A DNA stretch of 64,000 nucleotides, taken from assembly GCA_021372355.1 (NCBI GenBank), contig JAJFUQ010000155.1:46681-110680 (forward strand), given 5' to 3'. The notes under the pieces are model-generated. The model did no database searches. It was not told the origin of the DNA and saw only the letters and a program-made list of their open reading frames with translations. Position 1 is the stretch's first letter. Each line of letters starts with the position of its first letter. The DNA is from Nocardiaceae bacterium. GTDB taxonomy: Bacteria; Actinomycetota; Actinomycetes; Mycobacteriales; Mycobacteriaceae. The translations under genes were made by a program, and so were the position numbers. Of the stretch, positions 52,200-62,970 are shown one piece after another.

Positions 52200-52246
52200 G
52201 AGAATGCAGCCTGACCCGCGCTCACCGCGGGGCAGGCTGCATTCTC
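52200..52246. terminator. Bidirectional terminator between ethA and aftA
   Basis: GAGAATGCAGCCTGACCC pairs with GGGGCAGGCTGCATTCTC over 18 positions (one mismatch) around an 11-nt loop. It lies between two convergent genes. Confidence 0.85.
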
Positions 52247-52256
52247 AGTTGTGGGG

Positions 52257-54119
52257 TCAGCCCTTGCGTACGACCAGCACGAACGGGCCTATCCGCTCCA
52301 CGGTGAAGTCCGGGGATTCGAACAGCTTCGGGTCGAAGCTCACCGTGTACCGCTTCACGTTCGGGTTGTTCGGGTAGACGTCCTCGGCGAGCCGCAGCGT
52401 GTACCCGTTGGGGTCGTACCGGAAGAGGATCGCGTCGGGCGCACGCCACGGCAGCTTGGCCCAGGCCTGCTCGATCTCGGTCGGCGTCGTGAGCTTGCTC
52501 CAGGACTCGATGGCCTTCGCGCGCTCCGCGAACTCTGACAGCGGATTCGCATAGTGCGAGGTCAGCGCCTGGAATCCGAGATAGGGGTAGTAGCTCAGGA
52601 AGCTCGTGTCGGCGGTGAGTACCACGGTGTCGCGCCGCAGACCGGGCCGGAGCTTCTGCAACTCGGAGTCGATCTGTGCGTAATACGTCGTGGCTGAGGC
52701 CGCCCGACGGTCGGCGCGGTGGCCGTCGCCGTCGGTGTCGGTGTAGGCCATCGTGATCTCTTTGTCGAGCGTGCTCGGGATGCCCTGCGTGAAGCTCAGG
52801 CATGCGAGGCCGGCCAGCCCGGCAGCCACCATGCGGCACGCAGACTGCTTCTCGTACTTCGCCGCCCACGAGCGGCTGAACTCGAGGAATCCGAATACTC
52901 CGGCCGCGGCCAGCAGCGCGATGAGCACGGGTTCGAGCCGGAACGACAGTAGCGTCCGGCCGATGACCGTCACCGTCATCGAGGCGAGAGTCCACAGGTA
53001 GATGACCACGATGCCGATCGCCAGCGACTGCGCCCGACGCGAGGTGCGGACCCGGAGGAAAAGCCACACGGTCCCGAACATGCACAGGATGCCGACCAGC
53101 GAGAACGACAGCATGGGCAGCGAAAGTCGAGCACCGGCATCGGGCAGGTAGTGCGTGGCGCTGCCCGTCTCCGGCGTGATCGCACCGAAGGATGCGATGA
53201 GGTACGGCGCCCACACGAGGCCGGTGCCGATTGCGGACAGCGTGCCGATGACGACGAGCTTGAGAAAGATCGTGAGGTACTGGCGCGTGAGGTAGGCGGC
53301 GACGAGTGCCATCGCGCAGACCATCAGGACGGTCACGCCGAAGTACAGGGTGTAGAACGAGCCGGCGAGGCCCACGAATGCGCCGGTTCCGATCGCGGCG
53401 CCCCAGCCACCGCCCGTGCTATCCCGATTAAGAGCCCCCCAGGCCAACACCAGCACTGGCGGGATGAGAACTGTCAGTACCGCACCATACGGCTCGGGGG
53501 AGTTGTAGGCGAGGACCATGGCGGTCACTGCGACCGACACCATGACCGCCCAGTCGGACCGGATCAGGCGGTTCCACAACACCAACGCCAAGACCGCGGC
53601 GACCGCGATCGACGCGACGGCGAACGGCTTGAACGCCGCCCAACCGGGAAGCCCGAGCACATCCGCGACGCGACCGCCGATCCAGAACCACCCGGCCGGG
53701 TAGTACGGCGCCATGTCCGGGTAGGTCATGTCGCGCAGCGCCGGGCTGTCCGTGAGCCGCGTCAGGAACTCCGTGCGGAATTCCTGGTCGGCGGTGATGC
53801 CGTGCAGGTAGAGCTTCGTCGCGGCCAGCGGCATGCCGAGAGTGACGGTCACGTACGCGGAGAGACCCGCCCACGACAGCAGCCGAGCGATCCACGGCCA
53901 GCGTCCGGCACGGTAGAGCAACACCGAAATGCCGAGGGCGACAAGCGCTCCAACCTGGCCGACAGTCGTGACGGCGCGCAACACATTGGAGGAGTTGAAC
54001 GCCGGCCACTCGACCTTGCCGAACGCGAACAGTCCGATGGCCGCGACGATTGCAGCGATGATCGCCGCGGCCAGCATCTCGCCGACGGCCGCACCGACGA
54101 CGCGAACGGCCGAACGCAT
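52257..54119 (-). CDS. aftA: Arabinofuranosyltransferase AftA
   Basis: A 620-residue GT-C membrane enzyme that adds the first arabinofuranose to the galactan chain from decaprenyl-phosphoryl-arabinose. About eleven helices are visible. The first large outer loop carries GITADQEFRTEFLTRL and the YPDMAPYYPAGWFW block typical of AftA. The soluble C-terminal domain spans about 460-620 and ends FVLVVRKG. Its ATG shares a base with the dprE2 stop (TGATG), so the two are co-translated. Order dprE1-dprE2-aftA is the mycobacterial order (Rv3790-Rv3792). Confidence 0.94.
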   Translation of the reverse strand: MRSAVRVVGAAVGEMLAAAIIAAIVAAIGLFAFGKVEWPAFNSSNVLRAVTTVGQVGALVALGISVLLYRAGRWPWIARLLSWAGLSAYVTVTLGMPLAATKLYLHGITADQEFRTEFLTRLTDSPALRDMTYPDMAPYYPAGWFWIGGRVADVLGLPGWAAFKPFAVASIAVAAVLALVLWNRLIRSDWAVMVSVAVTAMVLAYNSPEPYGAVLTVLIPPVLVLAWGALNRDSTGGGWGAAIGTGAFVGLAGSFYTLYFGVTVLMVCAMALVAAYLTRQYLTIFLKLVVIGTLSAIGTGLVWAPYLIASFGAITPETGSATHYLPDAGARLSLPMLSFSLVGILCMFGTVWLFLRVRTSRRAQSLAIGIVVIYLWTLASMTVTVIGRTLLSFRLEPVLIALLAAAGVFGFLEFSRSWAAKYEKQSACRMVAAGLAGLACLSFTQGIPSTLDKEITMAYTDTDGDGHRADRRAASATTYYAQIDSELQKLRPGLRRDTVVLTADTSFLSYYPYLGFQALTSHYANPLSEFAERAKAIESWSKLTTPTEIEQAWAKLPWRAPDAILFRYDPNGYTLRLAEDVYPNNPNVKRYTVSFDPKLFESPDFTVERIGPFVLVVRKG

Positions 54120-54874
54120 CAGATCGGGAGCTTGCGGAAAATCGGGCGCGGCACGTGGCGCAGGCCCGACATCACGAAGCGCCAGGCACCCGGAACCCAG
54201 ATCAGGCTCTTGCCCTTGTCCGCAGCCTTGACGACCTTGGCCGCGAGCTGGTCCTTGTCGATCGTCATCGGGGCTTCCTTGACGTGCGCGCTGAACTTGG
54301 TGCGCACCATGCCCGGACGGACGACGAGAACCTGGGCACCGTACTCACGCAGTGCCTCACCGAGGTTGAGGTAGAAGCCGTCGAGGCCCGCCTTGGTCGA
54401 GCCGTAGACGAAGTTCGAGCGGCGCACGCGCTCGCCGGCGACCGACGACATGACGATGATCTTGCCGAAGCCCTGATTGCGCATCTTCTCGGCGAGCAGC
54501 ACACCGACCGAGACGGAGGCGGTGTAGTTGACCTCGGCGACGCGAACGGCCTTGGACTGGTTCTGCCACAAGACTTCCGGGTCGTCGTCGAGCGCGAACG
54601 CGACGATCGCGACATCGATGTCGGCCCCGACCGAGTCGATGACCTTCGGGTGGCTCGCGGTGTCGAGAGCGTCGAAGTCGATGACGTCGACCGCGCTCGC
54701 GCCCGCGAGGGTCATTTCCCGAACCGCGGAGTCGCGCAGCGGGTCACCCGGGAGTGCGGCGAGGACGACTCGGGCAGCCGTGCGCTTGAGGTACTCAGCG
54801 GTGATGGCGAGCCCGATCTCGGACGTACCGCCGAGAAGCAGGATGGTCTGTGGGTTGCCGACAGCGTCGATCAT
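54119..54874 (-). CDS. dprE2: Decaprenylphosphoryl-2-keto-ribose reductase DprE2
   Basis: A 251-residue short-chain dehydrogenase that reduces the 2-keto intermediate made by DprE1 to decaprenyl-phosphoryl-arabinose with NADH. The Rossmann start is [15 protein letters not shown], the catalytic pair is Y-x3-K in [14 protein letters not shown], and an MSSVAGE serine strand precedes it. The C-terminus is basic and hydrophobic ([12 protein letters not shown]). It lies 50 nt downstream of dprE1 and overlaps aftA by one base. Confidence 0.95.
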   Translation of the reverse strand: MIDAVGNPQTILLLGGTSEIGLAITAEYLKRTAARVVLAALPGDPLRDSAVREMTLAGASAVDVIDFDALDTASHPKVIDSVGADIDVAIVAFALDDDPEVLWQNQSKAVRVAEVNYTASVSVGVLLAEKMRNQGFGKIIVMSSVAGERVRRSNFVYGSTKAGLDGFYLNLGEALREYGAQVLVVRPGMVRTKFSAHVKEAPMTIDKDQLAAKVVKAADKGKSLIWVPGAWRFVMSGLRHVPRPIFRKLPI

Positions 54875-54924
54875 GTGTGGTTTGTCCTTATTAACAAGAT
54901 TCAGAGGAGTCAGAGCAGTTCGAG

Positions 54925-56346
54925 TCAGAGCAGCTCAAGTCGTCGTGCCATGTCCGAGGCGAAAACGCCCGCGGGGTCCGCGGCACGGCGCACCTTGATC
55001 CACTCGTCGATTCGCGGGTACATCGCGTGGAAGGTCGCAGCGTCCGTGCGCGAGTCCTTGGCCGTGTAAAGGCGGCCACCGAACTCGAGGACGCGCTTGT
55101 CGAGCGACGTCACGAACTCGCTCAGACCGGCTTTGATCGGGAAGTCGACGCAGATGTTCCAGCCCGGGATCGGGAAGCTCAGCGGCGCCTGGTTGCCCGG
55201 TCCGAAAACCTTGAACACGTTGAGGAACGAGTAGTGGCCCGACTTCTGGATGTCGATGATGATGCGCTTGAACTCGTCGACGGCCTCGGGCGGGACCACG
55301 AACTGGTACTGCAGGAAGCCGCGCGATCCGTACGCGCGGTTCCACTCGCCGAGCATGTCGAGCGGGTGGTAGAACGCGGTGAGGTTCTGGGGCTTGTCGC
55401 GATAGGTCTTGCCCATCTTGACCCAGAGGTTGGTCGCCAGCGTGAACGTCGCCTTGTTGAGCATTCCGTTCGGGAACATGTCCGGGAACGTCAGGAACGT
55501 CTTGCCGGTGAAGTTCAGCGGGTCCTTCGCGAGCTTCGGCGGCAGCTGATCGAGCTTGGCCAGGGAGCCGCGTGAGATGACGGCGCGACCGAGTTTCGGC
55601 AGCGGAGTCATCGCGTCGAACCAGGCGCTCGAGTACGTGTAGTTGTCCTCGGAGCCGTCGCTGTGGAACGCGATCGTCTCGTCGATACCGGAAGTGACGT
55701 CACCGTCAGCGATGAAGTACGCGGTCTCCGTCGGAGTCATCTCGATCGTCGCGCGCAGGATGATGCCCGTGAGGCCGCAGCCGCCGACGGTCGCCCAGAA
55801 CAGGTCACTGGTCGGGCCGTCGGGGGTGATCGTGCGAATCTGGCCGTCTGAGGTGAGCAGATCCATCGACCGCACGTGGTTGCCGAAGCTGCCCGCCGAG
55901 TGGTGGTTCTTGCCGTGGATGTCCGAGCCGATCGCGCCGCCGACAGTCACCTGACGAGTGCCCGGCAGGACCGGAACCCACAGGCCGTAAGGCAGACACG
56001 ACTGCATGAGGGTGTCGAGGCTGACGCCCGCGTCGACGGTGACCATGTGGGTCGTCTCGTCGATGCTGTGGATGGTGTTGAGCTCGGTCATGTCGATGAC
56101 CAAGCCGCCGCCATTCTGGGCGTTGTCGCCATAGGAGCGGCCGAGACCGCGCGCGATGATTCCGCGGCGCAGGTGTGGCGGGCTGCTCTCGTTGTGATCG
56201 GCGACGGCCGCAACGGCTTTCGCGATGACTTCCGGATCGGGTGTCCGGAGAACTTCGGCGACGGTGGGCGCAGTGCGGCCCCATCCAGTTAATCGTGATG
56301 TGACGGTCTCGCCTGAAACGGGAGCGACCTGTGACTCGGTTTTCAT
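54925..56346 (-). CDS. dprE1: Decaprenylphosphoryl-beta-D-ribose 2'-oxidase DprE1
   Basis: A 473-residue FAD enzyme that oxidises decaprenyl-phosphoryl-ribose at C2. The FAD-binding half has [17 protein letters not shown] and [17 protein letters not shown]. The substrate half ends with [23 protein letters not shown] and [11 protein letters not shown]. Cys399 lies exactly 74 residues from the C-terminus, as does Cys387 of M. tuberculosis DprE1, the residue that benzothiazinones attack. The lysine in TAKDSR is also kept. The ATG is 8 nt downstream of TAGCCT. It is the first gene of dprE1-dprE2-aftA. Confidence 0.96.
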   Translation of the reverse strand: MKTESQVAPVSGETVTSRLTGWGRTAPTVAEVLRTPDPEVIAKAVAAVADHNESSPPHLRRGIIARGLGRSYGDNAQNGGGLVIDMTELNTIHSIDETTHMVTVDAGVSLDTLMQSCLPYGLWVPVLPGTRQVTVGGAIGSDIHGKNHHSAGSFGNHVRSMDLLTSDGQIRTITPDGPTSDLFWATVGGCGLTGIILRATIEMTPTETAYFIADGDVTSGIDETIAFHSDGSEDNYTYSSAWFDAMTPLPKLGRAVISRGSLAKLDQLPPKLAKDPLNFTGKTFLTFPDMFPNGMLNKATFTLATNLWVKMGKTYRDKPQNLTAFYHPLDMLGEWNRAYGSRGFLQYQFVVPPEAVDEFKRIIIDIQKSGHYSFLNVFKVFGPGNQAPLSFPIPGWNICVDFPIKAGLSEFVTSLDKRVLEFGGRLYTAKDSRTDAATFHAMYPRIDEWIKVRRAADPAGVFASDMARRLELL

Positions 56347-56354
56347 CGCCTGTC

Positions 56355-56360
56355 AGGCTA
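56355..56360 (-). promoter_or_regulatory. -10 hexamer of dprE1 (leaderless)
   Basis: TAGCCT on the minus strand ends 8 nt before the ATG at 56346. Confidence 0.5.
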
Positions 56361-56433
56361 CCGCCATCAGACGTGGTTGCAGCAGGTGAGAAACACTACG
56401 GCGTGCCTGCGCGTCGTTTGATAACGAAACGAT

Positions 56434-56439
56434 TACATT
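56434..56439 (+). promoter_or_regulatory. -10 hexamer of the GtrA-family gene (leaderless)
   Basis: TACATT ends 7 nt before the GTG at 56447 and no ribosome site is present. Divergent from the dprE1 promoter. Confidence 0.5.
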
Positions 56440-56446
56440 GGTTCTC

Positions 56447-56896
56447 GTGACACAGCCGCACCTGCCGCTACCTGCGGAGTTGCCGCTTGTCGACGAACCG
56501 GGTGGAACCGATGTCGATCTGAAGACCCAGATCATCCGGTTCACGCTCACGGGCGGACTGTCCGCGGTCGTCGACTTCGGTCTGTATGTCGCGCTCTACT
56601 CCGCCGGCCTGCACGTCAACATCGCGAAGTCATTGAGCTTCATTGCCGGCACCACGACGGCGTACATGATCAATCGGCGTTGGACGTTCCAAGCTGAACC
56701 GAGCCGGACCCGCTTCATCGCGGTCATCGTTCTCTATGCGCTGACTTTCGCGGTGCAGGTCGGGCTCAACTGGGTCATGTATCAGACCCTGCCTGATCAG
56801 TGGTGGCGAATTCCGTTCGCCTTCGTGATCGCTCAGGGAACGGCGACGGTCATCAACTTCATCGTGCAGAGGACGGTCATCTTCCGGATTTCATAA
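56447..56896 (+). CDS. GtrA-family membrane protein, Rv3789-like
   Basis: A 149-residue protein with four transmembrane helices. [20 protein letters not shown] and the charged loop [13 protein letters not shown] are the GtrA family signature, as is the ending [15 protein letters not shown]. Rv3789 lies beside dprE1 in mycobacteria and has been proposed either to flip decaprenyl-phosphoryl-arabinose or to anchor AftA; the sequence cannot decide. The GTG at 56447 was chosen over a TTG at 56438 because it fits the leaderless spacing. Confidence 0.9.
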   Translation: MTQPHLPLPAELPLVDEPGGTDVDLKTQIIRFTLTGGLSAVVDFGLYVALYSAGLHVNIAKSLSFIAGTTTAYMINRRWTFQAEPSRTRFIAVIVLYALTFAVQVGLNWVMYQTLPDQWWRIPFAFVIAQGTATVINFIVQRTVIFRIS

Positions 56897-56928
56897 CTCG
56901 GGGGGTTTCTGACCCCGGATACGCCAAA

Positions 56929-56951
56929 GGCGGAACCTTGTGGGTTCCGCC
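56929..56951. terminator. Hairpin between convergent genes after the GtrA gene
   Basis: GGCGGAACC and GGTTCCGCC form a perfect 9-bp stem with a TTGTG loop. On the minus strand it is followed by TTT, so it may mainly end the hypothetical gene at 57000-57476. Confidence 0.5.
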
Positions 56952-56999
56952 CGTGGAGCGTTGAGTTGTGACTCGGTCGATCAGGTCAAAAAAATAAAC

Positions 57000-57476
57000 T
57001 TAGGACGCGACGCGGGCGAGCTTGCCCGGCTGAACGCGAACGGCGCGCAATGCGGCCGAGATGGCAACGACTGGCGGCACCCAGCTGCACTCCTCCGGCG
57101 CGACGACCCAGCGAGCGCATCCAGCGATCATCTTGGTCGGCGGGAGGGGAAGGCTTGCGCCTTCAGCGTGGATGGTGGCTCCGAACTCGCGGAGAGCGTC
57201 AAGGGCACGCGTCGCCTTGCTGACTCCGGTCGCGAGGAATACGATGCGTCGCTCGGCGCCTGGCAGTTCGATTACCGGGCCAGTGAGCTTGTTTGCGCGA
57301 AGGTAAACAGAAACCTGATCGGCAACCGTCTCGTCGACCTCGATGCCGCAGACATTGTTGTCCGTCACCAGCGAGATCCCGTTCGAGGTTTCCGACACCA
57401 ACCAGCCCTTCTGGGCGTAGGCCTGCGCAGATGCTGCAAGGACGCTGGCCGAGGGGGTTACTGGCGTCGTGCGCAC
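57000..57476 (-). CDS. Hypothetical protein, possibly related to small prim-pol-like actinobacterial proteins
   Basis: A 158-residue soluble protein: SAQAYAQKGWLVSETSNGIS near the start, a middle strand-rich region (GPVIELPGAERRIVFLATG) and LPLPPTKMIAGCARWVVAPEE near the end. The PPT-x-GxxRWVxxP pattern resembles short bifunctional primase/polymerase-like proteins of actinobacteria, but the catalytic acidic residues cannot be picked out, so the assignment is weak. The GTG at 57476 has AAGGGAG upstream. It is alone and convergent with the GtrA gene. Confidence 0.6.
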   Translation of the reverse strand: MRTTPVTPSASVLAASAQAYAQKGWLVSETSNGISLVTDNNVCGIEVDETVADQVSVYLRANKLTGPVIELPGAERRIVFLATGVSKATRALDALREFGATIHAEGASLPLPPTKMIAGCARWVVAPEECSWVPPVVAISAALRAVRVQPGKLARVAS

Positions 57477-57916
57477 TTGAGTCTCCCTTCGTCTTACTGG
57501 GTCTCGGTGGGGTATTCCACCTGAGACATCGCACGATGCTACGAGACCGTTACAGCCTCGTTGGAAAAATGATCTTCCTTCTTCCCGGGGCGGTGTGATG
57601 TTGCCATCAGGTAGCCGGTTCCCAGGAAAACCCCAGACATCGCGAAGAGCGCGTCGAGAGTGGAGGGGTAACCTGCCGTCCCGACCCGCGGGTCTACAAG
57701 ATCATTGTTGCCGAATCTTGATGTTTGCGGGCCAGATTGGGATGACAAGCAGGCCTACGGAAGGTTACGAGAGGGTTACTGCGAAGCCAAGGCGACAGGC
57801 GGGTTACTGGCCGGCGATTCTTCAAGATCGAGATCCGGACTCGGCCGGATAACGCCTTGAGACGCTTGGAGCGTCACGCGCGTGAGGAATCCCACACGTG
57901 CCAGAAGATTTCGTCT
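57477..57916. other. Gene-free stretch with repeated GGTTAC elements
   Basis: No convincing gene. GGTTAC occurs in direct orientation at 57763-57768, 57774-57779 and 57802-57807, and GGTAACC (palindromic core) at about 57667-57673. They lie 110-150 nt upstream of the DUF4282 gene and could be regulator sites. A short minus-strand frame (57539-57748) has only a TTG start and was not accepted. Confidence 0.35.
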
Positions 57917-58456
57917 ATGTCCGTTGCCACCGCGCCCGACGACCTCGACTCTGTATTCGCCGATACACCTTGCGATCACGGCGGTTGGCAGAGGTATCCG
58001 GCCCCTGTTCCCGACTTGCCCCGTCGCCGCCGTGCGAACAACCGCGCGCTGGTCGCGGCGGGTATCGAGTCGCTGATGGACGTGCATTTCCGACAGATCG
58101 CAACCCGCCGGATCCTGCCCGCTGTCTACCTCATGGGAGCAGGTGCTGCCGTCGGCGTACCACTGGCTATCGGGGTGTTGATCTTCAACTACTCGGTGAT
58201 GTGGGGTCTCGTCTACGTCCCGTGCGTGCCGTTCATCGTGCTGGCGGGGGTCGCGACCATCCGCGTTTTCCTCGAGTTCCTGCTGATGCTGTCGCTCATC
58301 GGTCAGAACATCACGCATGTTCTCCGCATTGCGGACGGTCTGCACAACACGTTGGAAGACGTCGTCACCCCGGTCAACACCATGGCAGCGGGCATGCGCG
58401 CCGTGACGTTCTGGAAGCCGCAGAAGCAGGCAGCGCGGAGCCGCGCTCGGCGCTGA
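57917..58456 (+). CDS. DUF4282-domain membrane protein
   Basis: A 179-residue protein. An acidic/Pro-rich N-terminus is followed by the DUF4282 domain (about 55-150): SLMDVHFRQIATRRILPAVY with two hydrophobic segments (YLMGAGAAVGVPLAIGVLIF and FIVLAGVATIRVFLEFLLML). The C-terminus is Lys/Arg-rich. DUF4282 proteins have no known role. The ATG at 57917 is preceded by a weak AGAAG; an in-frame start 60 nt upstream is possible but less likely. Convergent with rmlC, with a terminator between. Confidence 0.8.
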   Translation: MSVATAPDDLDSVFADTPCDHGGWQRYPAPVPDLPRRRRANNRALVAAGIESLMDVHFRQIATRRILPAVYLMGAGAAVGVPLAIGVLIFNYSVMWGLVYVPCVPFIVLAGVATIRVFLEFLLMLSLIGQNITHVLRIADGLHNTLEDVVTPVNTMAAGMRAVTFWKPQKQAARSRARR

Positions 58457-58474
58457 CGCCTGCAAGGACGTTCG

Positions 58475-58519
58475 AAAAGGCAGGATTTTCCGCGGAGATC
58501 GCGGGGAATCCTGCCTTTT
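58475..58519. terminator. Bidirectional terminator between the DUF4282 gene and rmlC
   Basis: AAAAGGCAGGATTTTCC and GGGGAATCCTGCCTTTT pair over 17 bp (two G.U) around an 11-nt loop. The A/T-rich ends supply a T tract on both strands. Confidence 0.88.
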
Positions 58520-58521
58520 CG

Positions 58522-59109
58522 TTAGGGCGCGTAGTTCGGCAGCCGTCCCGCGGCCCGGGCCTGCTCTAGAGTCGGGGCGGCGGTGTCCTTCGCCGACAGC
58601 GTGAACTCGAGCGGACTTCCGTCCGATCCGATCGACGGCCACTCGATTCCGATCGCCGGGTCGAGCGGATTGACCTCACCGTCGAGTTCGGGGGTGTACT
58701 CCAGATCGCATAAATAGATGACGGTCGCGTGGTCTTCGAGCGCCAGGAACCCATGTCCGAGTCCTTCGCTCAGGAAGGCGATGCGGCGGTCGCGCTCGTC
58801 GAGGAGCACGGTGTCCCACTGACCGAACGTGGGGGAGCCGACCCGGAGATCGACGATCACGTCGAGCACGGCCCCGCGCACGCACGTCACGTACTTGGCC
58901 TGCCCGGGCGGGTTCTGCGTGTAGTGGATGCCGCGAAGCGTGCCGGCGGTCGAGACCGAGCAGTTCGCCTGGCGAAGCTCGAGGTCTCGTCCGGTCGCCT
59001 CGCGAAAGGCGGTAGACTTGAACCATTCGAGAAAGAGCCCTCGGTCGTCGCCGAACTGTCGCGGCGTGAACTCCCAGGCGCCGTCGATCGCAAGCGGTCG
59101 AACCTTCAC
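58522..59109 (-). CDS. rmlC: dTDP-4-dehydrorhamnose 3,5-epimerase
   Basis: A 195-residue cupin epimerase of dTDP-rhamnose synthesis. FTPRQFGDDRGLFLEWFK, CSVSTAGTLRGIHYTQNPPGQAK (broken here into its parts, with the catalytic His in RGIHY) and the LSEGLGHGFLALED block are the RmlC signatures. The rhamnose made goes into the linker between peptidoglycan and galactan. The GTG at 59109 is chosen because GAGGAG lies just before it. The start codon follows the rmlA stop, so rmlA-rmlC is one operon. Confidence 0.94.
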   Translation of the reverse strand: MKVRPLAIDGAWEFTPRQFGDDRGLFLEWFKSTAFREATGRDLELRQANCSVSTAGTLRGIHYTQNPPGQAKYVTCVRGAVLDVIVDLRVGSPTFGQWDTVLLDERDRRIAFLSEGLGHGFLALEDHATVIYLCDLEYTPELDGEVNPLDPAIGIEWPSIGSDGSPLEFTLSAKDTAAPTLEQARAAGRLPNYAP

Positions 59110-59117
59110 CGATCTCC

Positions 59118-61059
<1,942 letters not shown>

Positions 61060-61089
61060 TACGTCTTGAATCGATCTGGAGAAGAGCCG

Positions 61090-62925
61090 ATGGACAACGC
61101 CAGAACGCTGATCCAGCGCACGCACTTCGCGCCGAGTAGCCCGCCCGTCGTCACGGCGATGTACGTAAAAGCGGACGACGCCGACATTCGCAATTCCCGG
61201 ACCGAGATCACCGTCGCCCGCGGCGCAACCGCTTCTCTCAACACCTATTTCGGACGATTCGCGGCGTCCTACTGGCAGCGCTACACCGCATTGAACGCAG
61301 TGGTCCTGTCCTTTGCCTACGAGTGCGAGGAGGGCGGCGAACTCCTCCTCCAGGTCAACGCGTCGGACGCGAGCGGACGCGAACGACCGATCCGTGAAGT
61401 GCGACTGACCGGAGCCGGAACCCACGAACTCGAACTCGCCGTCGACCGTTTCGTCGATGGCGGTGGCCTCTGGTTCGACATCACCGCGCATTCGGCGGGC
61501 GTCACAGTCGGCGGCGTCCAGTGGTTCGCGACGCAACCGGCGCGCGTCGAGCGCCGTGCGAGTGTCGTCATCTGTACGCACAACCGCCCGGCGGACTGCG
61601 TCGTCACCACCAGTGCGCTGTCGAGCGATTCCTATGTGACGAGCCAGATCGATGCGGTATACGTCGTCGATCAGGGCACGGAGCAGGTCAAGGGCGAGGC
61701 TGGATTCAGCGATCTCGTGGCGCGCCTTGGATCGAAGCTGCACTACATCACGCAGCCGAATCTCGGCGGTGCCGGCGGCTTCACGCGCGGGATGTACGAG
61801 CTCACCGCATCGGGTGAGTGCGACACCAACATCATCGTCATGGACGACGACATCCTGTGCGATCCCGAGTCGATCTTCCGGATCAACTCCTTCGCGAACT
61901 TCACGACGCGGCCCATGCTCGTCGGGGCGCAGATGTTGCTGCTGTCCGAGACGTACCGCGTCCACATCACCGGGGAGTGGGAGGACGTCGGAACGATCGA
62001 GGGCGGACGACTGTCGCCCGGCGGCAAGGCGGGGCTCAACGCGCTGACCAAGCATCAAGATCTGCGCGTGGACGCCGGCTGGAACGGCTGGTGGTCGTGC
62101 CTGCTCCCGCCCGAGGCAGTGCTGCAACTGGGCTACTCGATGCCGATGTTCTTTCAGTGGGATGACATCGAATACGGCATCCGCGCCCGTCGTGCCGGCT
62201 TCCCGACGGTCACGCTGCCGAACGCCGGAGTCTGGCACGCCGACTTCCACCTCAAGGACTACAACGACTGGAGTCGCTACTTCGCGTGGCGGAACGGGCT
62301 CATCGTGCAGTCGCTGTACACCGAATTCGACGCGAAGTACTGGTCCGGCTGGGTGTTCAACCGGATCGCGGAGTTCGTTTCGTCGATGCAATACGGCTTG
62401 GCCGAAACGCTGCTGCTCGCGATCGAGGACTTCCTCGCCGGCCCATCGGTGTTGGTCGACGGTGGAACCGCCAAGCTCACCGTGCTACGTGAGCTGCGGG
62501 AACCGTACTCGGACACGAAGATCATCCCGGCCGATCAGGCGGGTGCGGACAGCAACCCACACACCGAGATCGCCCGGGTGGTCCATGAGCCGGATCCCTC
62601 GAAGATCGGGCTGGTGCGCGCGAAGAAAGCGATCTACCAGTACCTCGGCCGGATGCAACGGCGCCCGGTCTCGATCCCGGCGCACGACGCCAAGTGGTGG
62701 TACGTCGCGAACTTCGACAATGCCATCGTGACCGACGCTTCGCAGAAGGGCGTGCGCGTTCTCCGTCGTGACAAGGAGACGGCGGCTCGGCTCTTCAAGC
62801 GGACGGCCAAGCTCAGCTGGCAGCTACGCCGACGAGCGGACGAGGTCAAGCAGCAGTACCGCGACGCATTGCCGCAGCTGACCAGCGCCGATGCGTGGAC
62901 ACACTTGTTCCACCCGGGAGAGTGA
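61090..62925 (+). CDS. Second GlfT2-like galactofuranosyltransferase
   Basis: A 611-residue paralogue of the GlfT2 at 19617. An N-terminal beta-sandwich (SLNTYFGRFAASYWQRYTAL) is followed by VVICTHNRPADCVVT, the metal site VMDDDILCDPES, the catalytic block QWDDIEYGIRARRAGF and then WHADFHLKDYNDWSRYFAWR. All core GT-A residues of GlfT2 are kept; the loop after the WH differs. The C-terminal helical domain is also conserved. The ATG at 61090 has GGAGAAGAG upstream. It lies in an operon with rmlB and is convergent with glfT1. Its acceptor is unknown. Confidence 0.9.
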   Translation: MDNARTLIQRTHFAPSSPPVVTAMYVKADDADIRNSRTEITVARGATASLNTYFGRFAASYWQRYTALNAVVLSFAYECEEGGELLLQVNASDASGRERPIREVRLTGAGTHELELAVDRFVDGGGLWFDITAHSAGVTVGGVQWFATQPARVERRASVVICTHNRPADCVVTTSALSSDSYVTSQIDAVYVVDQGTEQVKGEAGFSDLVARLGSKLHYITQPNLGGAGGFTRGMYELTASGECDTNIIVMDDDILCDPESIFRINSFANFTTRPMLVGAQMLLLSETYRVHITGEWEDVGTIEGGRLSPGGKAGLNALTKHQDLRVDAGWNGWWSCLLPPEAVLQLGYSMPMFFQWDDIEYGIRARRAGFPTVTLPNAGVWHADFHLKDYNDWSRYFAWRNGLIVQSLYTEFDAKYWSGWVFNRIAEFVSSMQYGLAETLLLAIEDFLAGPSVLVDGGTAKLTVLRELREPYSDTKIIPADQAGADSNPHTEIARVVHEPDPSKIGLVRAKKAIYQYLGRMQRRPVSIPAHDAKWWYVANFDNAIVTDASQKGVRVLRRDKETAARLFKRTAKLSWQLRRRADEVKQQYRDALPQLTSADAWTHLFHPGE

Positions 62926-62970
62926 CTTGGCTCGCGAACACCCCGAGCGGAGCGTAGGCAGAAGACACGG

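Noticed and set aside
57539..57748. A 69-codon minus-strand frame with a short hydrophobic segment
   Set aside because: Only a TTG start without ribosome site or -10, no similarity recognised, and it lies in a probable promoter region.
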